From Marivita cryptomonadis (GTDB taxonomy: Bacteria; Pseudomonadota; Alphaproteobacteria; Rhodobacterales; Rhodobacteraceae): a stretch of 64,000 bases of DNA. A program made the translations under genes and the position numbers. The stretch is from contig NZ_JFKD01000005.1 of assembly GCF_002115725.1 (NCBI RefSeq), positions 124,001-188,000 on the forward strand, written 5' to 3'. The notes beneath the pieces are model-generated. The model was given only the letters and a program-made list of their open reading frames with translations, had not been told where the DNA came from and did no database searches. This document shows, in pieces, positions 26,140-34,890 of the stretch; position 1 is the stretch's first letter; each line of letters opens with the position of its first letter.

Positions 26140-26520
26140 ATGGGCAAGGAAAAGAACCCCCGCCGCGTGGCTGACAATGAAGCCATGGCGAAGCTGCGGA
26201 TGCTGCGCACCAGCCCGCAGAAACTGAACCTCGTCGCCGGTCTGATCCGCGGCAAGAAAGTGGATCGCGCTTTGACTGATCTGACCTTCTCCAAGAAGCG
26301 GATCGCTGCTGACGTGAAGAAATGCCTTCAGTCGGCCATCGCAAATGCCGAAAACAACCACGGTCTCGACGTGGACGAGTTGATCGTCGCCGAAGCCTAT
26401 GTGGGCAAGAACCTTGTAATGAAGCGTGGCCGTCCGCGGGCACGTGGCCGTTTCGGCAAGATCATGAAGCCGTTTTCGGAGATCACCATCAAGGTGCGTC
26501 AAGTTGAGGAGCAGGCCTAA
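26140..26520 (+). CDS. rplV: 50S ribosomal protein L22
   Basis: L22 lines the exit tunnel constriction with L4. The 126-aa product begins [20 protein letters not shown] and contains [19 protein letters not shown] and the [17 protein letters not shown] loop. Its stop overlaps the rpsC start by one base (TAATG). Confidence 0.97.
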   Translation: MGKEKNPRRVADNEAMAKLRMLRTSPQKLNLVAGLIRGKKVDRALTDLTFSKKRIAADVKKCLQSAIANAENNHGLDVDELIVAEAYVGKNLVMKRGRPRARGRFGKIMKPFSEITIKVRQVEEQA

Positions 26521-27233
26521 TGGGTAACAAGACCAATCCGATCGGCATGCGCCTTCAGGTGAACCGCACCTGGGACAGCCGCTGGTACGCTGACACTAAG
26601 GACTACGGCAACCTCTTGCTCGAAGACATCGCGATGCGTGAATTCATCGCGAAAGAGTGCAAGCAGGCTGGTGTGGCCCGTGTCATCATCGAACGCCCGC
26701 ACAAGAAGTGCCGCGTGACCATTCACACCGCACGTCCCGGCGTCATCATCGGCAAGAAAGGCGCGGACATCGAAACGCTCCGCAAGAAGCTTGCCGCGAT
26801 GACCGACAGCGAACTGCACCTCAACATCGTTGAAGTGCGTAAGCCGGAACTGGACGCGCAGCTGGTTGGGGAAAGCATCTCCCAGCAGCTCGAGCGTCGT
26901 GTGTCTTTCCGTCGTGCCATGAAGCGTGCCGTGCAGAACGCCATGCGTATGGGTGCCCTCGGCATCCGCGTGAACGTTGCAGGCCGTCTGGGTGGCGCGG
27001 AAATCGCACGGACCGAATGGTATCGCGAAGGCCGTGTGCCGCTGCACACGCTGCGCGCCGACATCGATTATGCCAATGTTGAGGCAACAACGCCTTACGG
27101 CATCATCGGCATCAAGGTCTGGATCTTCAAAGGCGAGATCATGGATCATGATCCGTCGGCACGGGATCGTAAGGCACAGGAACTGCAAGACGGTCCCGCA
27201 CCGCGTGGTGCTGGCGGCGGTCGGAGGAACTAA
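26520..27233 (+). CDS. rpsC: 30S ribosomal protein S3
   Basis: S3 forms part of the mRNA entry channel and helicase site. The 237-aa product begins [20 protein letters not shown] and contains the KH-domain [18 protein letters not shown] and the C-terminal [20 protein letters not shown] blocks. The basic tail ends GAGGGRRN. Coupled to rplV through TAATG. Confidence 0.97.
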   Translation: MGNKTNPIGMRLQVNRTWDSRWYADTKDYGNLLLEDIAMREFIAKECKQAGVARVIIERPHKKCRVTIHTARPGVIIGKKGADIETLRKKLAAMTDSELHLNIVEVRKPELDAQLVGESISQQLERRVSFRRAMKRAVQNAMRMGALGIRVNVAGRLGGAEIARTEWYREGRVPLHTLRADIDYANVEATTPYGIIGIKVWIFKGEIMDHDPSARDRKAQELQDGPAPRGAGGGRRN

Positions 27234-27235
27234 TC

Positions 27236-27649
27236 ATGCTTCAACCAAAGCGTACAAAATTCCGTAAGATGTTCAAAGGCCGGATCAAGGGCGAAGCCAA
27301 AGGCGGCTCCGATCTGAACTTTGGCACCTTCGGCCTCAAGGCGCTTCAGCCTGAGCGTGTGACTGCACGTCAGATCGAAGCTGCCCGTCGTGCCATGACG
27401 CGTCACATGAAGCGTCAGGGCCGTGTCTGGATCCGGATTTTCCCGGATACCCCGGTCACGTCGAAGCCGACCGAAGTCCGTATGGGTAAAGGTAAGGGTT
27501 CGGTCGATTATTGGGCCGCCAAGGTAAAGCCGGGTCGCGTGATGTTCGAAATCGACGGCGTCGGTGAAGACATTGCCCGCGAAGCGCTGCGTCTGGCTGC
27601 AATGAAGCTGCCGATCAAGACGCGCGTTGTGGTCCGCGAGGACTGGTAA
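27236..27649 (+). CDS. rplP: 50S ribosomal protein L16
   Basis: L16 positions A-site tRNA. The 137-aa product begins [20 protein letters not shown] and contains [19 protein letters not shown] and [12 protein letters not shown]. The arginine before MGKGKG (R82) corresponds to the residue hydroxylated by the YcfD oxygenase in E. coli L16. In most bacteria rpmC follows directly; here there is a terminator, a hairpin array and an opposite-strand oxygenase gene. Confidence 0.97.
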   Translation: MLQPKRTKFRKMFKGRIKGEAKGGSDLNFGTFGLKALQPERVTARQIEAARRAMTRHMKRQGRVWIRIFPDTPVTSKPTEVRMGKGKGSVDYWAAKVKPGRVMFEIDGVGEDIAREALRLAAMKLPIKTRVVVREDW

Positions 27650-27656
27650 GCGGTTC

Positions 27657-27676
27657 GGTGCGTGCGAGCACGCACC
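27657..27676. repeat. Family A palindromic repeat (after rplP)
   Basis: GGTGCGTG-CGAG-CACGCACC, a perfect 8-bp stem (27657-27676), followed by CTAC. Confidence 0.8.
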
Positions 27677-27690
27677 CTACGAGATTAATA

Positions 27691-27720
27691 GCCCCCGGTG
27701 TGTAAGCGCCGGGGGTTTTT
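27691..27720 (+). terminator. Intrinsic terminator after rplP
   Basis: GCCCCCGG then, after a loop, CCGGGGGTTTTT. It ends the rplB-rplP block, a break within the usual S10-spc gene order. Confidence 0.88.
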
Positions 27721-27727
27721 CTTTGGC

Positions 27728-27834
27728 AATCATTTGAATGATTTCACCAAACGCTTCTAAGCGTTTGGTTGCTAAGGTTGAGGCGCGGATCAAAGCCATT
27801 TGAATGGCTTTAGAAAGCGTTTCGAAACGCTTTC
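27728..27834. repeat. Family B tandem array of four palindromes
   Basis: Four hairpins in a row: AATCATT-TG-AATGATT (27728-27743), ACCAAACGCTT-CT-AAGCGTTTGGT (27746-27769), AAAGCCATT-TG-AATGGCTTT (27792-27811), GAAAGCGTTT-CG-AAACGCTTTC (27813-27834). Hairpins 1 and 3 share CATTTGAATG-like centres and 2 and 4 share the AACGCTT/AAGCGTT arms, so the array looks like a duplicated two-hairpin module. Confidence 0.8.
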
Positions 27835-27835
27835 C

Positions 27836-28456
27836 TCACTCCCACCGATAGTTGAAACTCACCGACACGCGCTCGTCTTCGGACTGGTTCATCACCACCT
27901 CGTGGCGAAGCCAGCTTTCCCAGAGCAGGACGTCGCCGACCGCCGGTTTCACGTAGATGAAGTTCCGCATCTCCTCGCGCGCGTCTTTGCGGCGGGGTGG
28001 GGCGGCCATCATCATCGCGTGGCGCGGATCTTCGAGTTTCAGGGCCGACGCGCCTTCGGGCATGGAAACGTAGGTCGTACCCGAAATCACCGAATGCGGG
28101 TGGATATGGGCGGCATGAAACCCGCCTTCGGGCAGGATGTTGATCCAGAGGTCTTCCAGCACCAGCTTGCGACCGTCCAGATCGAACTCCAGATCCTTGG
28201 CAAAGGCCGCGACATGTGCGTCGAGCGACTTAACCAAATCGGCAAAGATCGGAAAGCGCCAAGGCAGGTCTGACAGGGAGGCATAGGAGGTGTAGCCGGG
28301 ATAGGCATTGTCCTCGCACCATTGCTGGCCAGCCTCGTCATCCTCGGCGATGGCGAAACAGGAGTTTTCCATTTCCTCGGCGTCGATGTTCGGTGCCTGC
28401 TCGGACAGGGGCGCGTGGTAGAGGCGGGTCACGAAGAGGGAAGATATTGTGCTCAT
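27836..28456 (-). CDS. TIGR02466-type 2OG-Fe(II) oxygenase
   Basis: A 206-aa protein of the TIGR02466 / PF13759 group, putative 2-oxoglutarate and Fe(II)-dependent oxygenases with unknown substrates. Seen are the HxH metal motif in GGFHAAHIHPHSVISGTTYV, LKLEDPRHAMM, and the distal block WESWLRHEVVMNQ followed by ERVSVSFNYRW, which supply the third iron ligand and 2OG-binding arginine. The ATG at 28456 (MSTISSLFVTRLYHAPL) is the family start; the ORF extends upstream for 39 codons, across the rpmC promoter on the other strand. It lies antisense between rplP and rpmC. A link to ribosomal protein modification is only a guess from position. Confidence 0.8.
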   Translation of the reverse strand: MSTISSLFVTRLYHAPLSEQAPNIDAEEMENSCFAIAEDDEAGQQWCEDNAYPGYTSYASLSDLPWRFPIFADLVKSLDAHVAAFAKDLEFDLDGRKLVLEDLWINILPEGGFHAAHIHPHSVISGTTYVSMPEGASALKLEDPRHAMMMAAPPRRKDAREEMRNFIYVKPAVGDVLLWESWLRHEVVMNQSEDERVSVSFNYRWE

Positions 28457-28523
28457 GGCCCCGTCATAATATGCGGTCGCACCAATGGCGAGAGGACATT
28501 GAAGCGACATGTAAACAAAGGGG

Positions 28524-28552
28524 TTGCGCGACTCTGGCATCCCGCCTATACG
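28524..28552 (+). promoter_or_regulatory. Candidate sigma-70 promoter for rpmC-rpmD block
   Basis: TTGCGC (28524-28529), 17 nt, TATACG (28547-28552), about 88 nt upstream of rpmC. It restarts ribosomal transcription after the antisense oxygenase gene. Confidence 0.6.
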
Positions 28553-28639
28553 CGCCACTTCATCCACCTCCACCGGGAATCAGGGTGACCCACATCAATG
28601 ATGGGGCTCTCCGGTGATGTTGATAGAAAGGAACGGCGC

Positions 28640-28846
28640 ATGAACGCCAAAGAACTGCATGACAAGACACCGGATCAGCTCCGGGATGAGCTTGTGTCCC
28701 TGAAGAAAGAGGCCTTCAACCTCCGCTTTCAGGCGGCCACCAGCCAGCTTGAGAACACCGCGCGCATTCGTGAAGTGCGCCGCAACGTGGCACGTGTGAA
28801 CACCGTGCTGAACCAAAAAGCGGCTGCTGCCGCCAGCGACGCGTAA
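28640..28846 (+). CDS. rpmC: 50S ribosomal protein L29
   Basis: L29 lies near the tunnel exit beside L23. The 68-aa product begins [20 protein letters not shown] and has the family [20 protein letters not shown] block, ending in an Ala-rich tail. The ATG at 28640 follows an AAAGGAA site; an in-frame ATG at 28598 would add 14 unrelated residues. Confidence 0.95.
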   Translation: MNAKELHDKTPDQLRDELVSLKKEAFNLRFQAATSQLENTARIREVRRNVARVNTVLNQKAAAAASDA

Positions 28847-28861
28847 GAGGAGCCTGAACAG

Positions 28862-29092
28862 ATGCCCAAACGTATCCTTTCCGGCACCGTTACATCGACC
28901 GCGAACACACAAACTGTGACCGTGTCCGTCGAGCGCCGCTTCAAGCACCCGGTTCTTCAAAAGACGATCCGGAAGTCCAAGAAATATCGCGCCCATGATG
29001 AGGCCGAGAAATTCGTTGTTGGGGACGTTGTCCGCATTCAGGAATGCGCCCCCAAGTCGAAGACCAAACGTTGGGAGGTTATCGCTGAGTAA
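28862..29092 (+). CDS. rpsQ: 30S ribosomal protein S17
   Basis: S17 is an early-binding 30S protein. The 76-aa product begins [20 protein letters not shown] and contains [20 protein letters not shown] and the [16 protein letters not shown] end. Normal length. 15 nt after rpmC. Confidence 0.96.
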   Translation: MPKRILSGTVTSTANTQTVTVSVERRFKHPVLQKTIRKSKKYRAHDEAEKFVVGDVVRIQECAPKSKTKRWEVIAE

Positions 29093-29169
29093 GCGATAGC
29101 CTTTTGGCATTTACGAAACCCCCGGGCCAATGCCTCGTCTGAGCGGTCCGGGACGTCGGGAGACAAATT

Positions 29170-29538
29170 ATGATCCAGATGCAGACCAATCTGGATGTTG
29201 CTGACAACTCCGGCGCACGCCGAGTTCAGTGCATCAAGGTTCTGGGTGGGTCCAAGCGGAAATACGCGTCGGTGGGTGACATCATCGTCGTATCCGTGAA
29301 GGAAGCCATCCCGCGCGGTCGCGTGAAAAAAGGTGACGTCCGCAAGGCCGTCGTCGTACGCACCGCCAAAGAAGTCCGTCGCGAAGACGGCACAGCTATC
29401 CGTTTTGACCGCAACGCTGCCGTGATCCTGAACAACGCAGGTGAGCCGGTCGGTACGCGTATCTTCGGCCCGGTTGTGCGTGAACTCCGCGCCAAGAACT
29501 TCATGAAAATCATCTCGCTTGCTCCGGAGGTGCTGTAA
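29170..29538 (+). CDS. rplN: 50S ribosomal protein L14
   Basis: L14 contributes to intersubunit bridges. The 122-aa product begins [20 protein letters not shown] and contains [20 protein letters not shown] and the [20 protein letters not shown] end. The TAATG overlap couples it to rplX. A 77-nt spacer precedes it. Confidence 0.97.
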   Translation: MIQMQTNLDVADNSGARRVQCIKVLGGSKRKYASVGDIIVVSVKEAIPRGRVKKGDVRKAVVVRTAKEVRREDGTAIRFDRNAAVILNNAGEPVGTRIFGPVVRELRAKNFMKIISLAPEVL

Positions 29539-29849
29539 TGGCTGCTAAACTCCGTAAAGGTGACAAGGTGGTCGTGCTTGCCGGTAAAGACAAAGGCAAG
29601 TCGGGCACAATCGCATCCGTTGATCCGAAGGCCGGCAAGGCCATCGTCGATGGTGTGAACGTCGCAATCCGCCACGTGCGCCAGTCCCAGACAACCCAGG
29701 GCGGCCGCACTCCAAAAGCGATGCCGATCGACCTGTCGAACCTGGCTATCGTTGATGCAAACGGCAAACCGACCCGCGTTGGCTTCAAGATCGAAGGCGA
29801 CAAAAAGGTCCGTTACGCCAAGACAACAGGGGATGTAATCGATGCTTGA
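29538..29849 (+). CDS. rplX: 50S ribosomal protein L24
   Basis: L24 initiates 50S assembly. The 103-aa product begins [20 protein letters not shown], a KOW motif, and continues with [20 protein letters not shown]. It overlaps rplN by one base and rplE by 8 bases. Confidence 0.96.
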   Translation: MAAKLRKGDKVVVLAGKDKGKSGTIASVDPKAGKAIVDGVNVAIRHVRQSQTTQGGRTPKAMPIDLSNLAIVDANGKPTRVGFKIEGDKKVRYAKTTGDVIDA

Positions 29850-30402
29850 TACTGCAACCTACACCCCGCGTCTGAAGGCCGCTTTCCGCGAGCAAATCAA
29901 GGCTGCGATGAAAGAAGAGTTCGGTTATTCGAACGACATGATGATTCCGCGCCTCGACAAGATCGTGCTGAACATCGGCTGCGGTGCCGAAGCTGTCCGT
30001 GACAGCAAGAAAGCAAAATCCGCTGTTGAGGATCTGACAAAGATCGCTGGTCAGCAGGCCGTGACCACCAAGGCAAAGAAATCCATCGCGGGCTTCCGCG
30101 TTCGTGAAGAAATGCCGCTTGGTGCCAAGGTGACCCTGCGTGGCGACCGGATGTACGACTTCCTCGATCGTTTGATCACCATCGCGATGCCCCGTATTCG
30201 GGACTTTCGCGGCGTGAAGCCGTCCTTTGATGGTCGTGGCAACTTTGCCATGGGCATGAAAGAGCACATCGTGTTCCCCGAAATCGACTTTGATAAGGTC
30301 GATGAAGTCTGGGGCATGGATATCATCATCACGACGACCGCAAAGACCGACGCGGAAGCCAAGGCGCTGTTGAAGCATTTCAACATGCCGTTCAACGCCT
30401 GA
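29842..30402 (+). CDS. rplE: 50S ribosomal protein L5
   Basis: L5 carries 5S rRNA and contacts P-site tRNA. The 186-aa product has [33 protein letters not shown] and [20 protein letters not shown] blocks and ends [11 protein letters not shown]. The start overlaps rplX by 8 nt. Confidence 0.97.
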   Translation: MLDTATYTPRLKAAFREQIKAAMKEEFGYSNDMMIPRLDKIVLNIGCGAEAVRDSKKAKSAVEDLTKIAGQQAVTTKAKKSIAGFRVREEMPLGAKVTLRGDRMYDFLDRLITIAMPRIRDFRGVKPSFDGRGNFAMGMKEHIVFPEIDFDKVDEVWGMDIIITTTAKTDAEAKALLKHFNMPFNA

Positions 30403-30415
30403 GGGGACTGATACC

Positions 30416-30721
30416 ATGGCGAAGAAAGCAATGATTGAACGCGAAAAGAAGCGTCAGAAGCTGGTGGAAAAGTACGCCGCCAAGCGCGCTGAGCTGAAGA
30501 CAATCGCGAACGACGAAAGCAAGCCGATGGAAGAGCGCTTCAAGGCGCGCCTCAAGCTTGCCAAACTGCCGCGGAACAGCGCGCCCTCGCGCCTGCACAA
30601 CCGCTGCCAGCTCACCGGGCGTCCGCACGCCTATTATCGTAAACTCAAGGTCAGCCGGATCATGCTTCGTGAACTTGCCAGCAATGGACAAGCCCCCGGT
30701 ATGGTCAAGTCGAGCTGGTAA
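30416..30721 (+). CDS. rpsN: 30S ribosomal protein S14
   Basis: S14 is a 30S head protein. The 101-aa product is the zinc-independent long form: [20 protein letters not shown] at the start and [20 protein letters not shown] at the C-terminus, with no CXXC pairs. Confidence 0.97.
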   Translation: MAKKAMIEREKKRQKLVEKYAAKRAELKTIANDESKPMEERFKARLKLAKLPRNSAPSRLHNRCQLTGRPHAYYRKLKVSRIMLRELASNGQAPGMVKSSW

Positions 30722-30733
30722 GGAGGGCATAGA

Positions 30734-31126
30734 ATGAACGATCCTATCGGCGATATGCTCACCCGTATCCGCAACGCACAGATGCGCGGCAAGTCCACAA
30801 CCATGACACCGGCTTCCAAGCTGCGTGGCCGCGTTCTCGCGGTGATGGCGGACGAAGGCTACATCCGCGGTTTCGAAGAAACCAAAGATGTGAATGGCCA
30901 CCCCGCATATGAAATCAGCCTCAAGTACTACGATGGAACCCCCGTGATCCGCGAACTCAAGCGCGTGTCCAAGCCGGGCCGTCGTGTGTATCTGGGTGTG
31001 GAAGACATCCCGCAGGTCCGTCAGGGTCTGGGTGTGTCGATCGTGTCCACGTCCAAAGGCGTCATGACCGATGCAAGTGCCCGCAGCCACAATGTTGGCG
31101 GCGAAGTACTTTGCACCGTCTTCTAA
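30734..31126 (+). CDS. rpsH: 30S ribosomal protein S8
   Basis: S8 binds the 16S central domain and in E. coli represses the spc operon. The 130-aa product begins [20 protein letters not shown] and contains [17 protein letters not shown] and the STSKGVMTD end region. AAGGAGG precedes its start. Confidence 0.97.
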   Translation: MNDPIGDMLTRIRNAQMRGKSTTMTPASKLRGRVLAVMADEGYIRGFEETKDVNGHPAYEISLKYYDGTPVIRELKRVSKPGRRVYLGVEDIPQVRQGLGVSIVSTSKGVMTDASARSHNVGGEVLCTVF

Positions 31127-31138
31127 GGAGGTCTGGTA

Positions 31139-31672
31139 ATGTCTCGTATTGGTAAACAGCCGGTTGAGCTGCCCTCGGGTGTCTCCGCGTCCGTGTCTGG
31201 CCAGACCGTCGAAGTGAAAGGCCCGAAAGGCGCCAAGAGCTTCACCGCGACCGATGATGTGACCATCTCGGTTGAAGAAAACGTGATCACCGTCACGCCG
31301 CGTGGCAAGTCCAAGCGCGCACGCCAGCAGTGGGGCATGTCCCGCACGATGGTTGCGAATTTGGTGCATGGTGTAACCAACACTTTCAAGAAAGAGCTTG
31401 AAATTCAGGGTGTTGGTTACCGTGCTCAGCTTCAGGGCAATGTCCTGAAACTGAACCTTGGCCTGTCGCATGACGTTGATTTCCAAATTCCTGACGGTGT
31501 GACCGTCACATGCCCCAAGCAGACAGAGATCGTGATCGAAGGTCAGGATGCTCAGCTGGTGGGTCAGGTGGCTGCGAACATTCGCGACTGGCGTCGTCCT
31601 GAGCCCTACAAGGGTAAAGGCATTCGCTATAAGGGCGAATTCATCTTCCGTAAGGAAGGCAAGAAGAAGTAA
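31139..31672 (+). CDS. rplF: 50S ribosomal protein L6
   Basis: L6 lies at the factor-binding region near the sarcin-ricin loop. The 177-aa product begins [20 protein letters not shown] and contains the C-terminal [18 protein letters not shown] motif. Preceded by AAGGAGG. Confidence 0.97.
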   Translation: MSRIGKQPVELPSGVSASVSGQTVEVKGPKGAKSFTATDDVTISVEENVITVTPRGKSKRARQQWGMSRTMVANLVHGVTNTFKKELEIQGVGYRAQLQGNVLKLNLGLSHDVDFQIPDGVTVTCPKQTEIVIEGQDAQLVGQVAANIRDWRRPEPYKGKGIRYKGEFIFRKEGKKK

Positions 31673-31684
31673 GGACGCAAGGAC

Positions 31685-32038
31685 ATGGCAAACAGTAAAC
31701 GTGATCTGTTCCAAAAGCGCCGTCTGCGCGTTCGGAACAAACTTCGCAAGGTCAATGCAGGGCGCGTGCGCCTCAGCGTTCATCGTTCGAACAAGAACAT
31801 CAGCGTTCAGCTGATCGACGACGTTCAGGGTGTGACACTGGCAGCGGCTTCGACGATGGAAAAAGAGCTTGGCGGCAAGAATGATGTCGCTTCGGCTGCA
31901 AAGGTTGGCGCGGCAATTGCCGAGCGGGCCAAAAAAGCAGGCGTGACCGAGGCGTATTTCGATCGTGGCGGTTTCCTCTTTCACGGTCGCGTCAAGGCTC
32001 TGGCTGACGCAGCCCGCGAAGGTGGACTGAAGATCTAA
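31685..32038 (+). CDS. rplR: 50S ribosomal protein L18
   Basis: L18 binds 5S rRNA. The 117-aa product begins [20 protein letters not shown] and contains [18 protein letters not shown] and the [20 protein letters not shown] end. A 168-nt spacer with two family A hairpins separates it from rpsE. Confidence 0.97.
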   Translation: MANSKRDLFQKRRLRVRNKLRKVNAGRVRLSVHRSNKNISVQLIDDVQGVTLAAASTMEKELGGKNDVASAAKVGAAIAERAKKAGVTEAYFDRGGFLFHGRVKALADAAREGGLKI

Positions 32039-32045
32039 GGGTGGC

Positions 32046-32065
32046 GGTGCGTGACATCACGCACC
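32046..32065. repeat. Family A palindromic repeat (rplR-rpsE, copy 1)
   Basis: GGTGCGTG-ACAT-CACGCACC, perfect 8-bp stem, followed by CTACC. Confidence 0.8.
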
Positions 32066-32080
32066 CTACCAACTGATTTC

Positions 32081-32108
32081 GCAAGGTGCGTGCTGACACG
32101 CACCTTGC
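32081..32108. repeat. Family A palindromic repeat (rplR-rpsE, copy 2)
   Basis: GCAAGGTGCGTG-CTGA-CACGCACCTTGC, perfect 12-bp stem, the longest single family A copy. It lies 15 nt after copy 1. Confidence 0.82.
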
Positions 32109-32206
32109 TTTGCGGAAGGCTCATCCCTTCCCGATGATCCGGGAGCACCGAAAGGCTCACCTGGATTGGACAACGGGCATCAGCCCACAGAACAAAGGAT
32201 GCCTAG

Positions 32207-32791
32207 ATGGCAGAACGTGAAAACAATCGTCGTGGCAATCGTCGCGACCGTGAAGAACAGGCGCCGGAATTTGCCGATCGTCTGGTCGCAATCAACCGGG
32301 TGTCCAAGACCGTAAAAGGTGGTAAGCGTTTCGGCTTCGCCGCGCTTGTCGTTGTGGGCGACCAGAAAGGCCGCGTTGGCTTTGGTAAAGGTAAAGCCAA
32401 GGAGGTCCCCGAGGCCATCCGTAAAGCGACCGAGCAAGCCAAGCGCAAGATGATGCGCGTTCCGCTGCGCGAAGGCCGCACGTTGCACCACGACATGGAA
32501 GGCCGTCATGGTGCAGGTCGCGTCGTGATGCGTACAGCTCCGCAAGGTACTGGTATCATTGCCGGTGGTCCGATGCGTGCCGTATTTGAAATGCTGGGTG
32601 TTCAGGACGTGGTCGCAAAGTCGATCGGTTCGCAGAACCCCTACAACATGATCCGCGCTACGCTTGATGGTCTCTCGAAAGAGTCCAGCCCGCGCTCCGT
32701 TGCGCAGCGTCGTGGTAAGAAAGTGGCTGACATCCTGCCCAAGCGCGAAGACGCGCCGCAGGAAAGCGCCCAAGTCGCTGAGGAGGCCTGA
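32207..32791 (+). CDS. rpsE: 30S ribosomal protein S5
   Basis: S5 is involved in fidelity and mRNA entry. The 194-aa product has a charged N-terminus ([20 protein letters not shown]), the dsRNA-binding-like block [19 protein letters not shown], and [20 protein letters not shown]. The C-terminus is an acidic extension ending AQVAEEA. Start at 32207 follows an AAAGGATG-type site. Confidence 0.96.
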   Translation: MAERENNRRGNRRDREEQAPEFADRLVAINRVSKTVKGGKRFGFAALVVVGDQKGRVGFGKGKAKEVPEAIRKATEQAKRKMMRVPLREGRTLHHDMEGRHGAGRVVMRTAPQGTGIIAGGPMRAVFEMLGVQDVVAKSIGSQNPYNMIRATLDGLSKESSPRSVAQRRGKKVADILPKREDAPQESAQVAEEA

Positions 32792-32796
32792 TCACT

Positions 32797-32985
32797 ATGG
32801 CTAAGACAATTGTTGTAAAGCAGATCGGCTCCCCGATCCGCCGCCCCGCCATCCAGCGCCAGACGCTGATCGGTCTGGGTCTGAACAAGATGCACAAGAC
32901 CCGTGAGCTTGAGGACACACCTGCCATCCGTGGTATGGTCCGCAAAGTGTCTCACATGGTCGAGATCATCGAAGAGCGCGGCTGA
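32797..32985 (+). CDS. rpmD: 50S ribosomal protein L30
   Basis: L30 is a small 50S protein. The 62-aa product contains [20 protein letters not shown] and [20 protein letters not shown]. It lies 5 nt after rpsE. Instead of rplO, a terminator and a membrane protein gene follow. Confidence 0.96.
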   Translation: MAKTIVVKQIGSPIRRPAIQRQTLIGLGLNKMHKTRELEDTPAIRGMVRKVSHMVEIIEERG

Positions 32986-33050
32986 TTTGTCGGCTCTGCC
33001 TATCCGGTAAGGATAGTCCCATCGCGCCGAAGCGATGGCCGCCAAGACAC

Positions 33051-33081
33051 AAAGCCCCTCGGTTTTCCGGGGGGCTTTTTT
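33051..33081 (+). terminator. Intrinsic terminator after rpmD
   Basis: AAAGCCCCTCGG, loop TTTT, CCGGGGGGCTTTTTT. A smaller hairpin, CCATCGC-GCCGAA-GCGATGG (33019-33038), precedes it. It ends the rpmC-rpmD block. Confidence 0.9.
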
Positions 33082-33167
33082 CGTGTCAAAAGAAACGATA
33101 TCTGAAGTGGTAAACTCTTTTTCCGCACTTTTTCGCCGAATGTCTGCCGGAATGCGCCCCTAAATCC

Positions 33168-33200
33168 GATACCAAGTTGTCTCGGTCGAATTGGGTATCG
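33168..33200 (+). promoter_or_regulatory. Inverted repeat abutting the start codon at 33202
   Basis: CGATACCAA (33168-33176) pairs with TTGGGTATCG (33191-33200) with one bulged G. The stem ends two bases before the ATG and covers the place of a ribosome site. It could be an operator or a translation-blocking hairpin. Confidence 0.4.
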
Positions 33201-33201
33201 C

Positions 33202-34140
33202 ATGATTAAGAAAGTCATTCTGGGGATCATTGTCCTGAGCGTCTCCATCAGTGCTGTGGTCGGGGCGACTATGCTCAAACCGATGTTGGAAGAAACGGTC
33301 CGCACCTTGCCTCTGAATGTCCAAATGGCGATCGCGGCAGTTGGATTGCTCTTCGTCGTCGCATTTGTGATCGTCGTGTTCTATCGAACTAGATCGGCAG
33401 AACAGTCGAATTCTGATCAAAAAGTGGTCACCGCAAGGTCAAAGCCGCAGACACAACCCGTCAACACACCGCCGACAAGCGTCCCGCAAACCGAGGTCGT
33501 CAATCTGCCGCGCAAAAAGGCGCGAACTGTGCCGGAGCGGCCTGTGTATGCGGCAGACCGGCTGCCCGAAGATGTGAATGCGGTAATCAACTATATCTTG
33601 GAGCACAGGTTGCCTTGGCACCTTGAAGACGTAGCAGAGGTTGGGGAGTTCGAAGATCTCATTCACCGCGATACGGATCAGGAAATGTGGCTGCAATTGG
33701 CAGGTGCAATGAATAGCGATGTTGCAAGCACCTATGAATGTCTATCCGCGATGTTGGACCATCCTGCCTGTCAGAATGCTGTCGCTGTCGCCATTCTTCA
33801 TAAGCTGGGCGTCGCGTATTACTTTACCGAGGCGCGCCGCACGCCTTTGGACAGCACCGACGGCGGTCGGGTGATACTCAAGATCATTGAGCGCAACGTA
33901 CGTGTTGGATTTCCCTGCGATGGTATCGGTGATGCAAAATGGGTGGATCGCGCCAAGTTGTTGAAAGAGCTGACAGCTGTTGCCGATCCAGACGTGTCCG
34001 GCGTCGCTCCCCTTGTATCGCTTGTCGCACAGAAACTTTCCGGTCCAAAGCCCAGGGAACGGTATTTCATGGATGAAAGTAGCGTGTCCAAGGTATTACC
34101 GCCTTGGGAGGGTGACGACATTCAGGACAGGGTTTCGTAA
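33202..34140 (+). CDS. Hypothetical membrane-anchored protein
   Basis: A 312-aa protein inserted between rpmD and rplO. Visible architecture: membrane helix 1 at about 5-24, helix 2 at about 41-61, a Pro/Gln/Thr-rich linker at about 62-115, then a globular cytosolic domain. The section MWLQLAGAMNSDVASTYECLSAM and LDHPACQNAVAVAILHKLG faintly resembles the 'hPxC..AvAl.if' pattern of DUF4274, but I would not assign it. The start at 33202 has no clear ribosome site and abuts an inverted repeat (33168-33200). It lies between a terminator and the rplO promoter, so it is probably independently transcribed. Function unknown. Confidence 0.6.
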   Translation: MIKKVILGIIVLSVSISAVVGATMLKPMLEETVRTLPLNVQMAIAAVGLLFVVAFVIVVFYRTRSAEQSNSDQKVVTARSKPQTQPVNTPPTSVPQTEVVNLPRKKARTVPERPVYAADRLPEDVNAVINYILEHRLPWHLEDVAEVGEFEDLIHRDTDQEMWLQLAGAMNSDVASTYECLSAMLDHPACQNAVAVAILHKLGVAYYFTEARRTPLDSTDGGRVILKIIERNVRVGFPCDGIGDAKWVDRAKLLKELTAVADPDVSGVAPLVSLVAQKLSGPKPRERYFMDESSVSKVLPPWEGDDIQDRVS

Positions 34141-34187
34141 CTTAAAAACAGACGCTGCTGTTTACGTCACAAGTGCTACTCTGCCCC

Positions 34188-34216
34188 TTGATCCGGCATC
34201 GGCAACCCTCTATACG
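34188..34216 (+). promoter_or_regulatory. Candidate sigma-70 promoter for rplO-secY-adk
   Basis: TTGATC (34188-34193), 17 nt, TATACG (34211-34216), about 97 nt before rplO. Confidence 0.6.
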
Positions 34217-34312
34217 CCCCCGGTGGCCCGATAGGGTCCTGAGTCTAAAATCAAGAGAAGCCGCGTTCGTCCCACATCGCTTCGGGGGCGTTTCCGGCAA
34301 AGGAGAAGCGAT

Positions 34313-34786
34313 ATGAAACTGCATGAACTAAGTGACAATCCTGGCGCAACCAAGCGCAAAAAGCGCGTTGGCCGTGGTCCGGGCTCCGGCCTTGGTAAAA
34401 TGGGTGGCCGTGGTATCAAAGGTCAGAAATCCCGTTCGGGTGTGGCCATCAAGGGCTACGAGGGTGGCCAGATGCCGCTCTACCAGCGTCTTCCCAAGCG
34501 TGGCTTCAACAAGCCGAACCGCAAGGCGTTTGCCGTGGTCAACCTTGGCCTGATCCAGAAATTCGTCGACGCCGGCAAGCTCGATGCGAAAGGCACCATT
34601 GACGAGGACGCGCTGGTCGCATCCGGTCTGGTCCGCCGCAAGCTGGACGGCATCCGCGTTCTTGCCAAGGGCGATATCACTGCGAAAGTGACGCTGGCAG
34701 TCACCGGCGCTTCGAAATCCGCAATCGACGCGGTGGAGAAGGCTGGCGGCTCTCTGACGGTCACAACCGCGCAGGCTGCCGAATAA
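34313..34786 (+). CDS. rplO: 50S ribosomal protein L15
   Basis: L15 is a late-assembling 50S protein. The 157-aa product begins [20 protein letters not shown] and contains [20 protein letters not shown] and [20 protein letters not shown]. Preceded by AAAGGAGAAG. Starts a new block with its own candidate promoter, followed by secY. Confidence 0.97.
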   Translation: MKLHELSDNPGATKRKKRVGRGPGSGLGKMGGRGIKGQKSRSGVAIKGYEGGQMPLYQRLPKRGFNKPNRKAFAVVNLGLIQKFVDAGKLDAKGTIDEDALVASGLVRRKLDGIRVLAKGDITAKVTLAVTGASKSAIDAVEKAGGSLTVTTAQAAE

Positions 34787-34890
34787 GAGGTTGTGAGCGG
34801 CCCTCGCGCCGCTTACATACCCTCCAGAGCTTTCCAAACGCCGCCTGAGCCGGACCGCTCATGGCGGCGTTCATCATAAAAGAGACCCGC

